Positions 35,208-44,912 of a stretch of DNA of 64,000 bases are shown in pieces (positions within the stretch are counted from its first letter, which is position 1; each line of letters opens with the position of its first letter). The DNA is from Marinobacter sp. (GTDB lineage Bacteria > Pseudomonadota > Gammaproteobacteria > Pseudomonadales > Oleiphilaceae): contig JAIUMV010000001.1 of the NCBI GenBank assembly GCA_022565395.1, positions 305,721-369,720 of the forward strand, read 5' to 3'. The notes under the pieces are model-generated. The model searched no databases. It had not been told where the DNA came from and saw nothing but the letters and a program-made list of their open reading frames with translations. Position numbers and translations under genes: made by a program.

Positions 35208-35965
35208 TGCCTGACAGCACCAACCAACCGGATCAGCCCTGTTTCAAGCTCAAGAGTGCCAACATCTCCCTGACGGCATTGGAGCTGCAGTATTTCGACG
35301 CCCAGGACTTCGAGCAGGCGCTGCGGGAAAAGATCAACCAGGCGCCGGGGTTCTTCAAGGACGGCCCGCTGATTATCAGCCTGGAAAAGTATGAAGGCCT
35401 GGACAGCGAGCTGGATTTCTTCCAGATCATTGGCATTTGCCGTCGCCACAAGATTCATGTGGTGGGGGTGCGGGGGGGCAATGATGACCAGCGTCGGCTG
35501 GCGCGGCACGCCTCTCTGGCCCTGTTCCCGGCTGCAGGCCAGCGTCAGGTAGACAGGCAGGAGGCCGAGGCAGCAGCCGAGCCACCTGTTGCAGCCGCTG
35601 ACAGTGCGGAAACACCGCAGGATACCGGCGGCGAGGCCAAGGTCGTCCTCCACCCTGTCAGATCAGGCCAACAAATTTTCGCGCCAGATGGTGATCTGGT
35701 GATTCTGGGCCCCGTGCAGGCTGGCGCAGAAGTACTCGCCAAGGGCAGCATCCACGTCTATGGCCCCTTGCGGGGGCGCGCCCTCGCAGGTGTTCGGGGC
35801 CAGGCGGGGGCTCGTATCTTCTGTCAGTCACTAGAGGCGGAGCTTGTCTCTATCGCGGGACACTATAAAATCTCCGAAGACTTGCAGGAAAACGGCTGGA
35901 AAACGGCCGTCCAGGTCCAGCTCAAGGATGACCTGCTGGTAGTTTCCCCCCTGGAAAAGAACTGA
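35207..35965 (+). CDS. minC: Septum site-determining protein MinC
   Basis: Inhibitor of FtsZ ring formation at the poles, 252 residues. N-terminal FtsZ-inhibiting domain (about 10-105), a linker rich in Ala and Glu, and a C-terminal beta-helix domain (about 145-240) with GDLVILGPVQAGAEVLA and GSIHVYGPLRGRALAG that binds MinD. I use ATG 35207 (MPDSTNQPD), with AGGAAGAG upstream; a TTG one codon earlier is less likely. First gene of minCDE. Confidence 0.95.
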   Translation: MPDSTNQPDQPCFKLKSANISLTALELQYFDAQDFEQALREKINQAPGFFKDGPLIISLEKYEGLDSELDFFQIIGICRRHKIHVVGVRGGNDDQRRLARHASLALFPAAGQRQVDRQEAEAAAEPPVAAADSAETPQDTGGEAKVVLHPVRSGQQIFAPDGDLVILGPVQAGAEVLAKGSIHVYGPLRGRALAGVRGQAGARIFCQSLEAELVSIAGHYKISEDLQENGWKTAVQVQLKDDLLVVSPLEKN

Positions 35966-36000
35966 TATTCCCATTCACTCTGGCAAACAGGATTGCAACC

Positions 36001-36810
36001 TTGGCTAAGATCATCACAGTTACCTCAGGAAAAGGCGGCGTAGGCAAAACCACCACCAGCGCATCCATTAGCACCGGCCTGGCCCGGCGTGGCCACAAAA
36101 CTGTGGTGATTGATTTTGACGTGGGGCTACGCAACCTGGATCTCATCATGAACTGTGAGCGCCGGGTGGTTTACGACTTCGTCAACGTCATTCAGGGCGA
36201 AGCGACCCTCAACCAGGCGCTGATCCGCGACAAACGGGTGGATACCCTGTATATCCTGCCCGCCTCCCAGACCCGGGAAAAAGAAGCACTGACCAAAGAC
36301 GGCGTTGAGCGCATCATCAATGAGTTGTCCCAGACGTTCGACTACATTGTCTGCGACTCACCGGCCGGGATTGAACATGGCGCCCTGATGGCCCTGTACT
36401 ATGCCGATGAAGCCATCGTGGTGACCAACCCCGAGGTATCCTCCGTGCGGGACTCTGACCGTATCCTCGGCATCCTGCAAAGCAAATCCCGTCGCGCCGA
36501 GCTGGGCCTGGACCCGGTCAAGGAGCACCTGCTGCTGACCCGGTACAACCCGGTGCGCGTGGACAAAGGCGAAATGCTGTCAGTGGGCGACGTGGAAGAA
36601 ATTCTGGCGATTCCGCTGCTGGGGGTCATACCCGAGTCTCAGGTGGTGCTGAATGCATCCAACCAGGGCGTGCCCGTTATCCTGGAAGGCGAAAGCGATG
36701 CCGGCCAGGCCTATGAGGATGCCGTAGCCCGTCTGGTGGGCGAGGACCGTGAGCACCGCTTCCTGAAGGCGGAGAAGAAGGGAATCTTCGCGCGGATGTT
36801 CAAGGGGTGA
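36001..36810 (+). CDS. minD: Septum site-determining ATPase MinD (TTG start)
   Basis: ParA/MinD ATPase that recruits MinC to the membrane and oscillates with MinE. The 269 residues have the deviant Walker A motif [10 protein letters not shown] (9-18), the Walker B-like [13 protein letters not shown] (near 38-50) and the C-terminal amphipathic membrane-binding helix [14 protein letters not shown] start with AGGA 8 bases upstream; the protein begins [13 protein letters not shown] as in other MinDs. Confidence 0.97.
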   Translation: MAKIITVTSGKGGVGKTTTSASISTGLARRGHKTVVIDFDVGLRNLDLIMNCERRVVYDFVNVIQGEATLNQALIRDKRVDTLYILPASQTREKEALTKDGVERIINELSQTFDYIVCDSPAGIEHGALMALYYADEAIVVTNPEVSSVRDSDRILGILQSKSRRAELGLDPVKEHLLLTRYNPVRVDKGEMLSVGDVEEILAIPLLGVIPESQVVLNASNQGVPVILEGESDAGQAYEDAVARLVGEDREHRFLKAEKKGIFARMFKG

Positions 36811-36815
36811 CAAGC

Positions 36816-37067
36816 ATGAGCTTTCTCGATTACTTCAAAAGCAAGAAAACCAACACCGCCAACATTGCCAAAGAGCGGCTGCAGATCATTGTCGCCCATG
36901 AGCGCGGCAAACGGGACCAGCCCGACTACCTGCCACAGCTGCAGCAGGAGCTGCTGGCGGTCATTCGCAAGTACGTGGACATCTCCGATGACATGGTGCA
37001 GGTGGAGCTGGACCGGAATGAAGACTGTTCCGTGCTCGAACTGAACGTCACGTTACCGGAAAAATAA
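36816..37067 (+). CDS. minE: Cell division topological specificity factor MinE
   Basis: Stimulates MinD ATPase and restricts MinC/MinD to the poles. The 83 residues begin [11 protein letters not shown], with the contact helix [18 protein letters not shown] (near 14-31) and a C-terminal dimerisation domain. The ATG at 36816 has AGGGG 8 bases upstream within the end of minD. A GTG nine bases earlier is unlikely. Confidence 0.96.
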   Translation: MSFLDYFKSKKTNTANIAKERLQIIVAHERGKRDQPDYLPQLQQELLAVIRKYVDISDDMVQVELDRNEDCSVLELNVTLPEK

Positions 37068-37404
37068 TTACTGCTGTACACATCCAGCCCCACACGGGGC
37101 TGGATGAAATACCTCGCAATACCCCGCCATAGCTGCCCTCAACCCCTATCTGCTTAGCCAAATCAGTCAGTTGCTGCCAAATTCCGGACATAATCCGGCC
37201 TTGATATCCTGCGCCACCTTTGCCAATCTGAATAGTCAGCGCTCGATAATTCTGTTGTGCTGTAACATTTCAGCTGCATTATCCAGCGCCACCGGATGGG
37301 GCTACCCCATTGACTCAACCAACCAGGAGGTTCCCGGCATCTGACTCCCGGCACCCGCCAGCGGACCAGATACTCAACCGGAGCCAGGCGATGAGGAAGA
37401 CGCA
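37068..37404. other. minE-dctP intergenic region
   Basis: About 340 bp without a credible gene. It contains the hairpin after minE and a short inverted repeat CCGGA-CATAA-TCCGG (37184-37198) that could be an operator. TTGCCA (37219) with GATAAT 19 bp later is a poor promoter candidate for the TRAP genes. Nothing else was recognised. Confidence 0.35.
37081..37106 (+). terminator. Hairpin after minE
   Basis: An 11-bp perfect stem (37081-37091 with 37096-37106) and a 4-base loop, 14 bases after the minE stop. No T-run follows. Confidence 0.5.
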
Positions 37405-38460
37405 ATGACTCTCAGAAAAGCAACGGGCGTAGCTGTGGCAGGCATCCTGTTTGCCTCACTGGCTGCCTGTAGTGGTGATTCCGATACTGCTGCGACGGCC
37501 AGCGGAGAACAGGGCCAGAACTGGCGCTATGCCCACGAGGAATTCGAAGGTGACGTTCAGGATGTATTCGCCCACAAGTTCAAGGAATACATCGAGGAAA
37601 ACTCCCCGCACACGGTCCAGATCCACCGCTTTGGTGAGCTCGGTGAATCTGACGACATCATGGAGCAGACCCAGGCCGGCATTCTGCAGTTCGTCAATCA
37701 ATCCCCCGGCTTTACCGGCTCGCTGATTCCCGAGGCGCAGATCTTCTTCATCCCTTACCTGTTACCGGTTGAAGATGCGCAGATTGTGGAGTTCTTCCGC
37801 AGCAGCCGGGCCATCAACGAGATGTTTCCTGAGCTCTATGCCGAGCAGGGCCTGGAATTGCTGACCATGTACCCGGAAGGCGAAATGGTGGTCACCGCCA
37901 ATGAGCCGGTGCGCACACCCGAGGACTTCCGTGGCAAAAACATCCGGGTGATGACCAATCCGCTGCTGTCGGAGACCTACCGTGCTTTCGGCGCCACTCC
38001 CACCCCGCTGCCCTGGGGCGAGGTCTACGGTGGCCTGCAGACCAATATCATCCAGGGACAGGAAAACCCCATCTTCTGGATCCAGTCCGGCGGGCTGTAC
38101 GAAGTGTCCCCCAACCTGATTTTTACCGGCCATGGTCAGTTCACCACCGCCATGATGGCCAACCAGAACTTCTTCAATGGCCTGTCAGCGGAAGATCAGC
38201 AACTGGTGCGTGACGCCACCGACTTCGCCTTCAACTACATCACCGAATACGTGCCAGGGCTCGGTGAGCGGATGCTGGAGCGGATTCTGGAGAGCAGCGA
38301 TCAAGTCACCGTGACACGCCTTACCGCGGAAGAACGCCAGGCCTTTATGGATCGCGCGCCTCGTGTGGAAGAGCGTTTCATCAATATGACCGGTGAGCGG
38401 GGCGAAGCCCTGCTGAACCAGTTCAAGGAAGATCTTGCCGCCGTTCTCGGCAGCGACTGA
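37405..38460 (+). CDS. TRAP transporter solute-binding lipoprotein (DctP family)
   Basis: Extracytoplasmic binding protein of a tripartite ATP-independent periplasmic transporter, 351 residues. The N-terminus has a lipobox (LAAC, cysteine 22), so it is probably lipid-anchored rather than free. The DctP body includes WRYAHEEFEGDVQDVF, the conserved ligand-binding arginine region GKNIRVMTNPL and QENPIFWIQSGGLYEV. First gene of dctPQM-uspA. The substrate is not evident; relatives carry dicarboxylates, sialic acid or ectoine. Confidence 0.88.
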   Translation: MTLRKATGVAVAGILFASLAACSGDSDTAATASGEQGQNWRYAHEEFEGDVQDVFAHKFKEYIEENSPHTVQIHRFGELGESDDIMEQTQAGILQFVNQSPGFTGSLIPEAQIFFIPYLLPVEDAQIVEFFRSSRAINEMFPELYAEQGLELLTMYPEGEMVVTANEPVRTPEDFRGKNIRVMTNPLLSETYRAFGATPTPLPWGEVYGGLQTNIIQGQENPIFWIQSGGLYEVSPNLIFTGHGQFTTAMMANQNFFNGLSAEDQQLVRDATDFAFNYITEYVPGLGERMLERILESSDQVTVTRLTAEERQAFMDRAPRVEERFINMTGERGEALLNQFKEDLAAVLGSD

Positions 38461-38524
38461 CCGGCACGCGGTCTGGCGGGGCTCCAGCGAACCCCGCCAG
38501 ACCACCCTCCCAGAGGACTCCCCC

Positions 38525-39100
38525 ATGCAGGATGACATTCCAGCCAACCAGGAATCCACCCTACCAGGGCTGCTGGGCACCATCGACACCGGCATCAGCA
38601 AGGTAGAAGCCGTTATCCTGGCTGCCGGGGTGCTGCTCATGGCCCTTAATACCATCGCCAATGTGATAGGTCGCTTTGCCTTTGGTGAAAGTCTGCATTT
38701 CGCAGAGGAAATCAACCGCATCCTGATTGTGATGATTACCTTTGCCGGCCTCGGCTATGCCGCCCGCCATGGCCGACATATCCGCATGTCAGCAGTGTAT
38801 GACGCCTTTCCAGTGGTAGTAAGGCGCATCATGATGATCATCATTGCCTTTGTGACCTCCGCCGTCATGGTGTTTCTGTGCTGGTTTGCCGTGCGCTATA
38901 TCCACTCGGTGTACGCCACCGGCCGCGTGCTGCCCACCCTGGACATTCCCATCTACCTGATGTACCTGTGGGTCCCCATCGGCTTTACGGTAACCGCAAT
39001 CCAGTACTTCATGACGGGCGTCAAAAACATCGTCTCCCGGGACGTCTACCTGTCTACCCATGTATTGGATGGGTACGACGACACGGAAACGGAGGTCTGA
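38525..39100 (+). CDS. TRAP transporter small permease (DctQ family)
   Basis: Inner-membrane subunit with four predicted helices, 191 residues, with DctQ signatures FAEEINRILIVMITFAGLG and RHGRHIRMSAVYDAF. It couples to the large permease encoded 3 bp later. The ATG at 38525 has AGAGGA 8 bases upstream; an upstream extension over the dctP stop is not hydrophobic or family-like. Confidence 0.88.
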   Translation: MQDDIPANQESTLPGLLGTIDTGISKVEAVILAAGVLLMALNTIANVIGRFAFGESLHFAEEINRILIVMITFAGLGYAARHGRHIRMSAVYDAFPVVVRRIMMIIIAFVTSAVMVFLCWFAVRYIHSVYATGRVLPTLDIPIYLMYLWVPIGFTVTAIQYFMTGVKNIVSRDVYLSTHVLDGYDDTETEV

Positions 39101-39103
39101 GTC

Positions 39104-40387
39104 ATGGCGTTGACCATGTTTCTGGTGATGGTGATCCTGCTGCTACTGGGCTTTCCCATGATGGTGCCACTGATTGTCGGCGCCCTGGTGGGTTTCTACA
39201 TGATGTTCGATGGCTTCGGCCAGGTGAACATGTTTATCCAGCAGATGATGGGCGGGATTCGCCCGGCGGCACTGATTGCCGTGCCCATGTTTATTCTGGC
39301 GGCCGATATCATGACCCGCGGCCAGTCAGCCAACAGACTGGTGAATATGGTGATGGCCTTTATCGGCCATATCAAAGGCGGCCTGGCGGTCAGCACCGCG
39401 GCCTCCTGCACCCTGTTTGGTGCGGTATCAGGCTCCACCCAGGCCACGGTTGTGGCGGTAGGTTCACCCCTGCGCCCACGCATGCTAAAGGCAGGCTACA
39501 AGGACCCTTTCACCCTGGCCCTGATCATCAATGCCAGCGACATCGCCTTCCTGATTCCCCCCAGTATCGGCATGATTATCTACGGCGTTATTTCCGGCAC
39601 CTCCATTGCCGAGCTGTTTATTGCGGGTATTGGCCCCGGCCTGCTGATACTGCTGATGTTTTCCACTTACTGCATCATCTACGCCATCGTTAAAAAAGTA
39701 CCCACTGAGCCTCGTGCCAGCTGGCTGGATCGCGCCAAAGCTGTGCAAAAGGCCCTCTGGCCCCTGGGCTTTCCTGTCATTATTGTCGGCGGGATTTATG
39801 GCGGCATTTTCAGCCCTACGGAAGCGGCCGCCGTGTGCGTGCTGTATGCGGTGATCCTGGAGTTTTTGATATTCCGCTCCCTGCGGGCAAAAGACATCTT
39901 TACCATCGCCAAATCCACCGGGCTGATTACCGCAGTGGTGTTTATCCTGGTAGCGGTGGGTAACGGCTTCTCCTGGATCATTTCCTTTGCTCAGATCCCC
40001 CAGACCATCTTGGGCGGACTCGGGATCAATGAGGCTGGCCCCACCGGGGTGCTGGTTGCGATTGCCGTGGCCTTCTTTATTGCCTGCATGTTTGTGGACC
40101 CTATCGTGGTGATCCTGGTGCTGACCCCTATTTTTGCACCCGCCGTTGCCGCCACCGGTCTGGACCCGGTGCTGGGTGGGGTACTGATTACCCTGATGGT
40201 GGCCATAGGGTCCGCCACGCCGCCCTTTGGCTGCGACATCTTTACCGCCATCGCCATCTTCAAACGGCCTTACTGGGAGGTCATCAAAGGCACGCCACCC
40301 TTTGTGGCCATGCTGCTGCTGGCGACCATGCTGATTATCCTATTTCCGCAGATCGCCCTGTTTCTGAGGGATCTGGCGTTCAGATAG
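39104..40387 (+). CDS. TRAP transporter large permease (DctM family)
   Basis: Sodium-coupled channel subunit, 427 residues, with about twelve hydrophobic segments. Family marks are the segment [17 protein letters not shown] (near 58), [19 protein letters not shown] (near 95), [17 protein letters not shown] (near 231) and the C-terminal [17 protein letters not shown]. It forms the transport pathway with the small permease and the lipid-anchored binding protein. Confidence 0.92.
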   Translation: MALTMFLVMVILLLLGFPMMVPLIVGALVGFYMMFDGFGQVNMFIQQMMGGIRPAALIAVPMFILAADIMTRGQSANRLVNMVMAFIGHIKGGLAVSTAASCTLFGAVSGSTQATVVAVGSPLRPRMLKAGYKDPFTLALIINASDIAFLIPPSIGMIIYGVISGTSIAELFIAGIGPGLLILLMFSTYCIIYAIVKKVPTEPRASWLDRAKAVQKALWPLGFPVIIVGGIYGGIFSPTEAAAVCVLYAVILEFLIFRSLRAKDIFTIAKSTGLITAVVFILVAVGNGFSWIISFAQIPQTILGGLGINEAGPTGVLVAIAVAFFIACMFVDPIVVILVLTPIFAPAVAATGLDPVLGGVLITLMVAIGSATPPFGCDIFTAIAIFKRPYWEVIKGTPPFVAMLLLATMLIILFPQIALFLRDLAFR

Positions 40388-40407
40388 ACAGGTTACGGAG
40401 GCACGCC

Positions 40408-40848
40408 ATGTTTGAACGGATACTGGTTCCTGTTGATGGTTCACAAGGCGCCTTGCAGGCACTGGAGCAGGCGGTCGCGTTGCAGAAAGCGCTCGGGAGT
40501 GAGATTTATCTGCTCTGTGTCTTCAAACATCACAGCCTGTTTGAAGCGTCCCTGTCGATGGTGCGCCCCAAGCAGGTTCAGCTGCCTGACGAGGCGCTGA
40601 AAGAGTACGCCTCATCGGTGGCAGAACACGCCAAACGCCATGCCTTTGAGCTGGGCGCGGAACGGGTCCGGGCTTTCGTCAAGGGAGGCCGCCCCTCCAA
40701 AACTATTGTCAGCTTTGCTAACAGCAAAGAGGCCAATCTTATTGTCATGGGTTCCCGGGGCACCAATGGCGAGGCCGACGGCTACTTTCTGGGCAGCGTT
40801 TCACAGCGGGTAGCAAGCCGGGCCAAGTGCCCGGTGCTGATTGTCTGA
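40408..40848 (+). CDS. Universal stress protein (UspA family), TRAP-associated
   Basis: A 146-residue cytoplasmic UspA domain protein. The ATP-binding G2XG9XG(S/T) pattern is present in [19 protein letters not shown]. It lies 20 bp after dctM, with an RBS. In halophiles an analogous Usp, TeaD, is encoded with the ectoine TRAP transporter TeaABC and regulates it; the same arrangement here suggests a similar role, by inference. Confidence 0.88.
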   Translation: MFERILVPVDGSQGALQALEQAVALQKALGSEIYLLCVFKHHSLFEASLSMVRPKQVQLPDEALKEYASSVAEHAKRHAFELGAERVRAFVKGGRPSKTIVSFANSKEANLIVMGSRGTNGEADGYFLGSVSQRVASRAKCPVLIV

Positions 40849-40869
40849 AACAGACGGCGGAGCCACTGC

Positions 40870-41874
40870 TCACCAGCGGGCAAAATGATCTTCCATCAGG
40901 CCGCGGATACCCTGAACGGGTGTGCGGGCGCCGTTGTCCTCAATGATCACGCCGTCGAAGGTGCCCGCATACTGGCGGAAGTTGGACGCCAGCACCCCCG
41001 CGTTGAGACGCTCCTTGCGCACACCGGCAGGCTGGAACCGCAGATCCAGCCGCCCATCAGAGGTGACTACCCGCCAGGGGCTGTCAGGCTGGTAACGGTT
41101 GAACTCAAAACGGGCCATATCCAGCTTGATCAGTTTGCCATCCAGCCAGAGCGCGTTTTCCGTCACCCCGGTTTCATTCACGCCCGCAGCCAGGTTGAGC
41201 CCGACAGAGCGCCCATCCCCCAGCACCCCCGCCAGACAGGCCCAGTTCCAGGCGGTTTCACGGCGCATAAAGCCGCAGCTCCAGTCAATGGACCCCCGCA
41301 TGCGGTCATCACAGTGCCATTCCCGATCACCCCAGCGCACATGGCCGGCGACTGGCAAGCCAGCTGATTTACGGGTAAACACCCAGCCGTTGTAACCCGC
41401 AGGGCAAGCCACCCGCAGTGGGTCATTGTCCTGGCTCAGCGACAATTCAACAGACAATTCATCACCCCGATGGACCCGCACACGGCGACCATGGCCATGC
41501 TCACGAGGGCCGATACTCATTTCCAGCCGCCCCTTGGTGAAGCTGGTTTCCCCGGTCTCCGGCACCGCATCAAATCGGGTACCCATCGCCAGGGGCTGCA
41601 AATAGCTCTTTTCCAGCATCTGCCCGGTACGGAAATCAAACAGATAGAAAAACGCCGAGCTGACCAGTTTCAGATCAACAATGGCCAGGCCGAACAGCCA
41701 GTCCGGCCCCATAGCACTGACGAACTGGAACTGGTTAAAGCGCCACTGGCGCGCCAGCCGGGTGCGTTTGCGGTCCATCACCGTACGCAGGTCAAAATCC
41801 CGATAATTCACCACATCAATGGGCTTGTGGTGTACGCCAAACCGCACACGACCCTGGTCATCAATCAGCTTCAA
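40870..41874 (-). CDS. DUF2804 family protein (TTG start)
   Basis: A 334-residue protein with no signal peptide, full-length DUF2804: GPDWLFGLAIVDLKLVSSAFF, GSIDWSCGFMRRETAWNW and NFRQYAGTFDGVI match the family. The function is unknown; the fold may relate to lipocalin-like tocopherol cyclase proteins. TTG is the only sensible start, with AGAGGA 7 bases upstream. It converges on the uspA gene and is divergent from the START-domain gene. Confidence 0.75.
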   Translation of the reverse strand: MKLIDDQGRVRFGVHHKPIDVVNYRDFDLRTVMDRKRTRLARQWRFNQFQFVSAMGPDWLFGLAIVDLKLVSSAFFYLFDFRTGQMLEKSYLQPLAMGTRFDAVPETGETSFTKGRLEMSIGPREHGHGRRVRVHRGDELSVELSLSQDNDPLRVACPAGYNGWVFTRKSAGLPVAGHVRWGDREWHCDDRMRGSIDWSCGFMRRETAWNWACLAGVLGDGRSVGLNLAAGVNETGVTENALWLDGKLIKLDMARFEFNRYQPDSPWRVVTSDGRLDLRFQPAGVRKERLNAGVLASNFRQYAGTFDGVIIEDNGARTPVQGIRGLMEDHFARW

Positions 41875-42066
41875 AACGTTTTCCTCTTATTATTCTTGCG
41901 CCAATGGCGGGCAGATCTGGCGCCTTCCTGGAGGTGACCCAATACGGAATTAAGTCACAAAGTCGCTAAAACACCAAGGCACCACCGGCAAAATAACCGA
42001 AGTGGTACAACGGCCATGATAGACTGCCCGTCCCGCTAGATTCAGATTGTCAAACGGAGTTCACCC

Positions 42067-42816
42067 ATGCTGTTGTTCAGCACCCGCCGCTGGATCGGCC
42101 TGCCCGCCCTGCTGCTATCGCTTCTTCTGCCCCCCCTGAGCCAGGCCGACCCGGCACTGCCCGCCGAGGATACTGACTGGAAGCTGGCCAGAGAGGCAGA
42201 CAATATCAATATTTACACTGCTCCGCTGGATGGCTCACGCTTCAGCGCCTTCAAGGCGGTCGCGGTGCTGGATGTGCCCATCACCACACTGATAGCGGTG
42301 ATGGTCAACCCCCACTCCTGTGTGGAATGGGTGCTCAACTGCAAAGAAGCCTACACCATTGGCGAAGGCAACTTCCATGACCGTTACGCCTACTCCTCCA
42401 ACCGCATGCCCTGGCCGGTCACCGACCGGGACTATGTATTGCGCATTCAAACCCGGGGTGACCAGGCCAGCGGTGACGTCACCATGATCATGAACGCCAT
42501 CACCGACATGCGCGATGCCCGCAGTGGTCATATCCGGGTGGAGAAATCCGATACCTTCTACCGCTTCGAGCCCCTCAATGACCAGCAGACCCGCATGACC
42601 TGGGTACAGCACACAGATCCCAACGGCACCCTGCCCGGCTGGCTGGTGAACTCACTACTGGTGGATATTCCCCTGAAATCGCTGCAACAACTGGAACAGG
42701 TGGCACAACGGGATTACTATCAGCACCATCAACTGGTTTACGATGATGAAGGTCAGCTTGTTGGCGTCGTGAAAAGTCAGCCAGCAAGTGATGACTATCC
42801 GCCGCTTACCCGCTAA
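42067..42816 (+). CDS. Exported START-domain protein
   Basis: A 249-residue protein with a signal peptide (about 1-27, ending SQA) and a START-type lipid-binding domain (about 35-215): WKLAREADNINIYTAP, VNPHSCVEWVLNCKEAY, MPWPVTDRDYVLR and WVQHTDPNGTLPGWLVNSLL. Periplasmic START proteins may carry lipids or hydrophobic compounds; the ligand here is unknown. A CBS protein gene follows on the same strand, 36 bp later. Confidence 0.82.
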   Translation: MLLFSTRRWIGLPALLLSLLLPPLSQADPALPAEDTDWKLAREADNINIYTAPLDGSRFSAFKAVAVLDVPITTLIAVMVNPHSCVEWVLNCKEAYTIGEGNFHDRYAYSSNRMPWPVTDRDYVLRIQTRGDQASGDVTMIMNAITDMRDARSGHIRVEKSDTFYRFEPLNDQQTRMTWVQHTDPNGTLPGWLVNSLLVDIPLKSLQQLEQVAQRDYYQHHQLVYDDEGQLVGVVKSQPASDDYPPLTR

Positions 42817-42852
42817 GCTCTACCCAAGGACGACTCGAAACAGGTTCCTCTC

Positions 42853-43341
42853 ATGACCGTGCTTGCCCACGAGATAATGACGCCCAACGTCAAGGCAGTT
42901 CCCCAATCCTGGACCATGGAACGGTTTGTCCGCTTCCTGACTGATAACGAGATTAACGGCAGCCCCGTCGCCAACGAAGAGGGCGAGATCATTGGCATCG
43001 CCACCCTCAAGGATGTCGCCGAGTTCCGCTGGAACACCAGCCGTGAAGACATGGAAGAGGCCAAGCTCACCCCCGAAGAAGCGGAAGACGCTCGCCGTTT
43101 GCGTATGATGATTTTCGAGGAGATGGGCAAAGTGCCCGTTGAAGTGCGGGACATCATGACTCCCATCATCCTGTCGGTAGATGAACAAACCCCCGTGGGC
43201 GCTATCGCCGACCTTATGATGAAAGAGCACCTGCACCGGGTGTTCGTGACCCGTGACAGTCACGTCACCGGCATTATCACCACCTATGACATGCTGAAGC
43301 TGATATCCGACAAGGGCCTGACCCGTCGTTGCCTGGACTGA
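42853..43341 (+). CDS. CBS-domain pair protein
   Basis: A stand-alone cytoplasmic protein of 162 residues with two CBS motifs (about 6-60, HEIMTPNVKAVPQSWTME; about 100-155, VRDIMTPIILSVDEQTPV). CBS pairs usually bind adenosyl nucleotides. The partner enzyme or channel cannot be inferred. It is between the START protein and the PhoH gene on the same strand. Confidence 0.85.
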   Translation: MTVLAHEIMTPNVKAVPQSWTMERFVRFLTDNEINGSPVANEEGEIIGIATLKDVAEFRWNTSREDMEEAKLTPEEAEDARRLRMMIFEEMGKVPVEVRDIMTPIILSVDEQTPVGAIADLMMKEHLHRVFVTRDSHVTGIITTYDMLKLISDKGLTRRCLD

Positions 43342-43395
43342 CCGGGCAACGATGAGCGAGCAACCGTACGCAGACCAGTAAGAGGTAGCTAGCCT

Positions 43396-44781
43396 ATGGC
43401 AAATGCACCGCGCACGCGGAAAAAAATGTACGTTCTCGACACCAACGTCCTCATCCACGACCCCAACGCCCTGCTGAATTTTGAAGAACACGATGTCATC
43501 ATCCCGATGACGGTCCTTGAAGAGCTCGACAACCTCAAATCCGGCAAACAAGCGGTCGCTGCCGATTGCCGCCAGGCTATCCGCAACATTGACCGGGTAC
43601 TGGGGGATGCCACCCCGAAACAGATCGAAAAAGGTGTACCCATAGTACGCGCCGCCAAGGCAGCGCCCTTGGGCACCCTGTCCATTCTGATGTCCATGGA
43701 GCACAAATCCTCTCACTCGCTGCCGGAACATCTGAACGATAACAAGATTATCAACAGCCTGGCTGAGCTGCAGACCCGCCACAAGTCCAAAGACATTATC
43801 CTGGTCAGTAAAGACATCAACATGCGTCTGAAAGCCCGGGGCTTCGGGGTTGAGGCGCAGGATTACCACAATGACCAGTTGTTGGATGACATCGATCTGC
43901 TACCCAAAGGCTACATGGAGTTCAAAGGGTCTTTCTGGGACACCGTCAGCAAGGTGGAAACCGTGCAGCGGGAAGGCATCACTGAGCACGTGCTGCCCCG
44001 CCAGGGCGAGCTGGCGAAACTCAATATCAACGAGTTCGTGGTGGATGAGCTGGGTTTTGTCGGCCGCGTCAGCGAACTGGACGGGGATCGTCTGGTGCTG
44101 GAGGACCTGCACAAGGACGACCTGCTGGACACCGAAGTCTGGGGGTTGACGCCCCGGGACATCTATCAGGCCATGGCCCTGCACCTGCTGCTGGACCCGG
44201 ATATTCACCTGGTCAATCTCACCGGCTCGGCGGGCTCCGGCAAGACCATCCTGGCCCTGGCAGCCTGCATTGAGATGACGGTAGCCAGCAAGCAGTACAA
44301 GCGCATCATCGCCACCCGCAGCACCCAGGGTCTGGATGAAGACATTGGCTTCCTGCCGGGCACTGAAGCCGAGAAAATGGAGCCCTGGCTGGGGGCTATC
44401 GTCGATAACCTGGAAGCCCTCCACGAAGACGACGAAAACATGAACGCCAGCGTCGATTACATCCTCAGCAAGGTGCCCCTGCACTTTAAATCCCTGAACT
44501 ACATTCGGGGCCGCAGCTTCCAGCACAGCCTGATCATTATCGACGAGTCCCAGAACCTGACGCCACACCAGATCAAAACCATCGTCACCCGCGCGGGCAA
44601 TGGCTCCAAGGTCATCTGCCTGGGTAACCTGGCGCAGATCGACACCCCCTACCTGAGCGGCCTCAGCTCCGGGCTGACCTACATGACGGAAAGATTCAAA
44701 ACCTTCCGCCACGGCGGTCACATCCACCTGCAGGGCGTACCCCGTTCTGTACTCGCAGAGTTTGCCGAAGCCAACCTCTGA
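43396..44781 (+). CDS. PhoH-family ATPase with N-terminal PIN domain
   Basis: A 461-residue fusion: a PIN ribonuclease domain (about 10-150, with YVLDTNVLIHDPNAL and EELDNLKSG) and a PhoH ATPase (about 250-450, with the Walker A GSAGSGKT and the Walker B SLIIIDESQNL). Relatives such as YlaK and PhoH2 act as RNA helicase/nucleases. The name PhoH recalls phosphate regulation in E. coli, but I see no Pho box upstream of this gene. AGAGGT lies before the ATG. A strong terminator follows. Confidence 0.9.
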   Translation: MANAPRTRKKMYVLDTNVLIHDPNALLNFEEHDVIIPMTVLEELDNLKSGKQAVAADCRQAIRNIDRVLGDATPKQIEKGVPIVRAAKAAPLGTLSILMSMEHKSSHSLPEHLNDNKIINSLAELQTRHKSKDIILVSKDINMRLKARGFGVEAQDYHNDQLLDDIDLLPKGYMEFKGSFWDTVSKVETVQREGITEHVLPRQGELAKLNINEFVVDELGFVGRVSELDGDRLVLEDLHKDDLLDTEVWGLTPRDIYQAMALHLLLDPDIHLVNLTGSAGSGKTILALAACIEMTVASKQYKRIIATRSTQGLDEDIGFLPGTEAEKMEPWLGAIVDNLEALHEDDENMNASVDYILSKVPLHFKSLNYIRGRSFQHSLIIIDESQNLTPHQIKTIVTRAGNGSKVICLGNLAQIDTPYLSGLSSGLTYMTERFKTFRHGGHIHLQGVPRSVLAEFAEANL

Positions 44782-44798
44782 TCGTTTAAAGCGCTCAA

Positions 44799-44843
44799 GA
44801 CAACAGCCCCTGATGGGAACCCATCAGGGGCTGTTGTCGTTTT
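44799..44843 (+). terminator. Strong rho-independent terminator after phoH-PIN gene
   Basis: A stem of up to 19 bp (44799-44817 with 44820-44838) is followed by GTTTT, 17 bases after the stop. Confidence 0.85.
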
Positions 44844-44912
44844 ACCTGTTACAAAAACACAACAATGCACTACGTACTGCAATAAAACCAATAACAGCGA
44901 CAGGTAAACATT

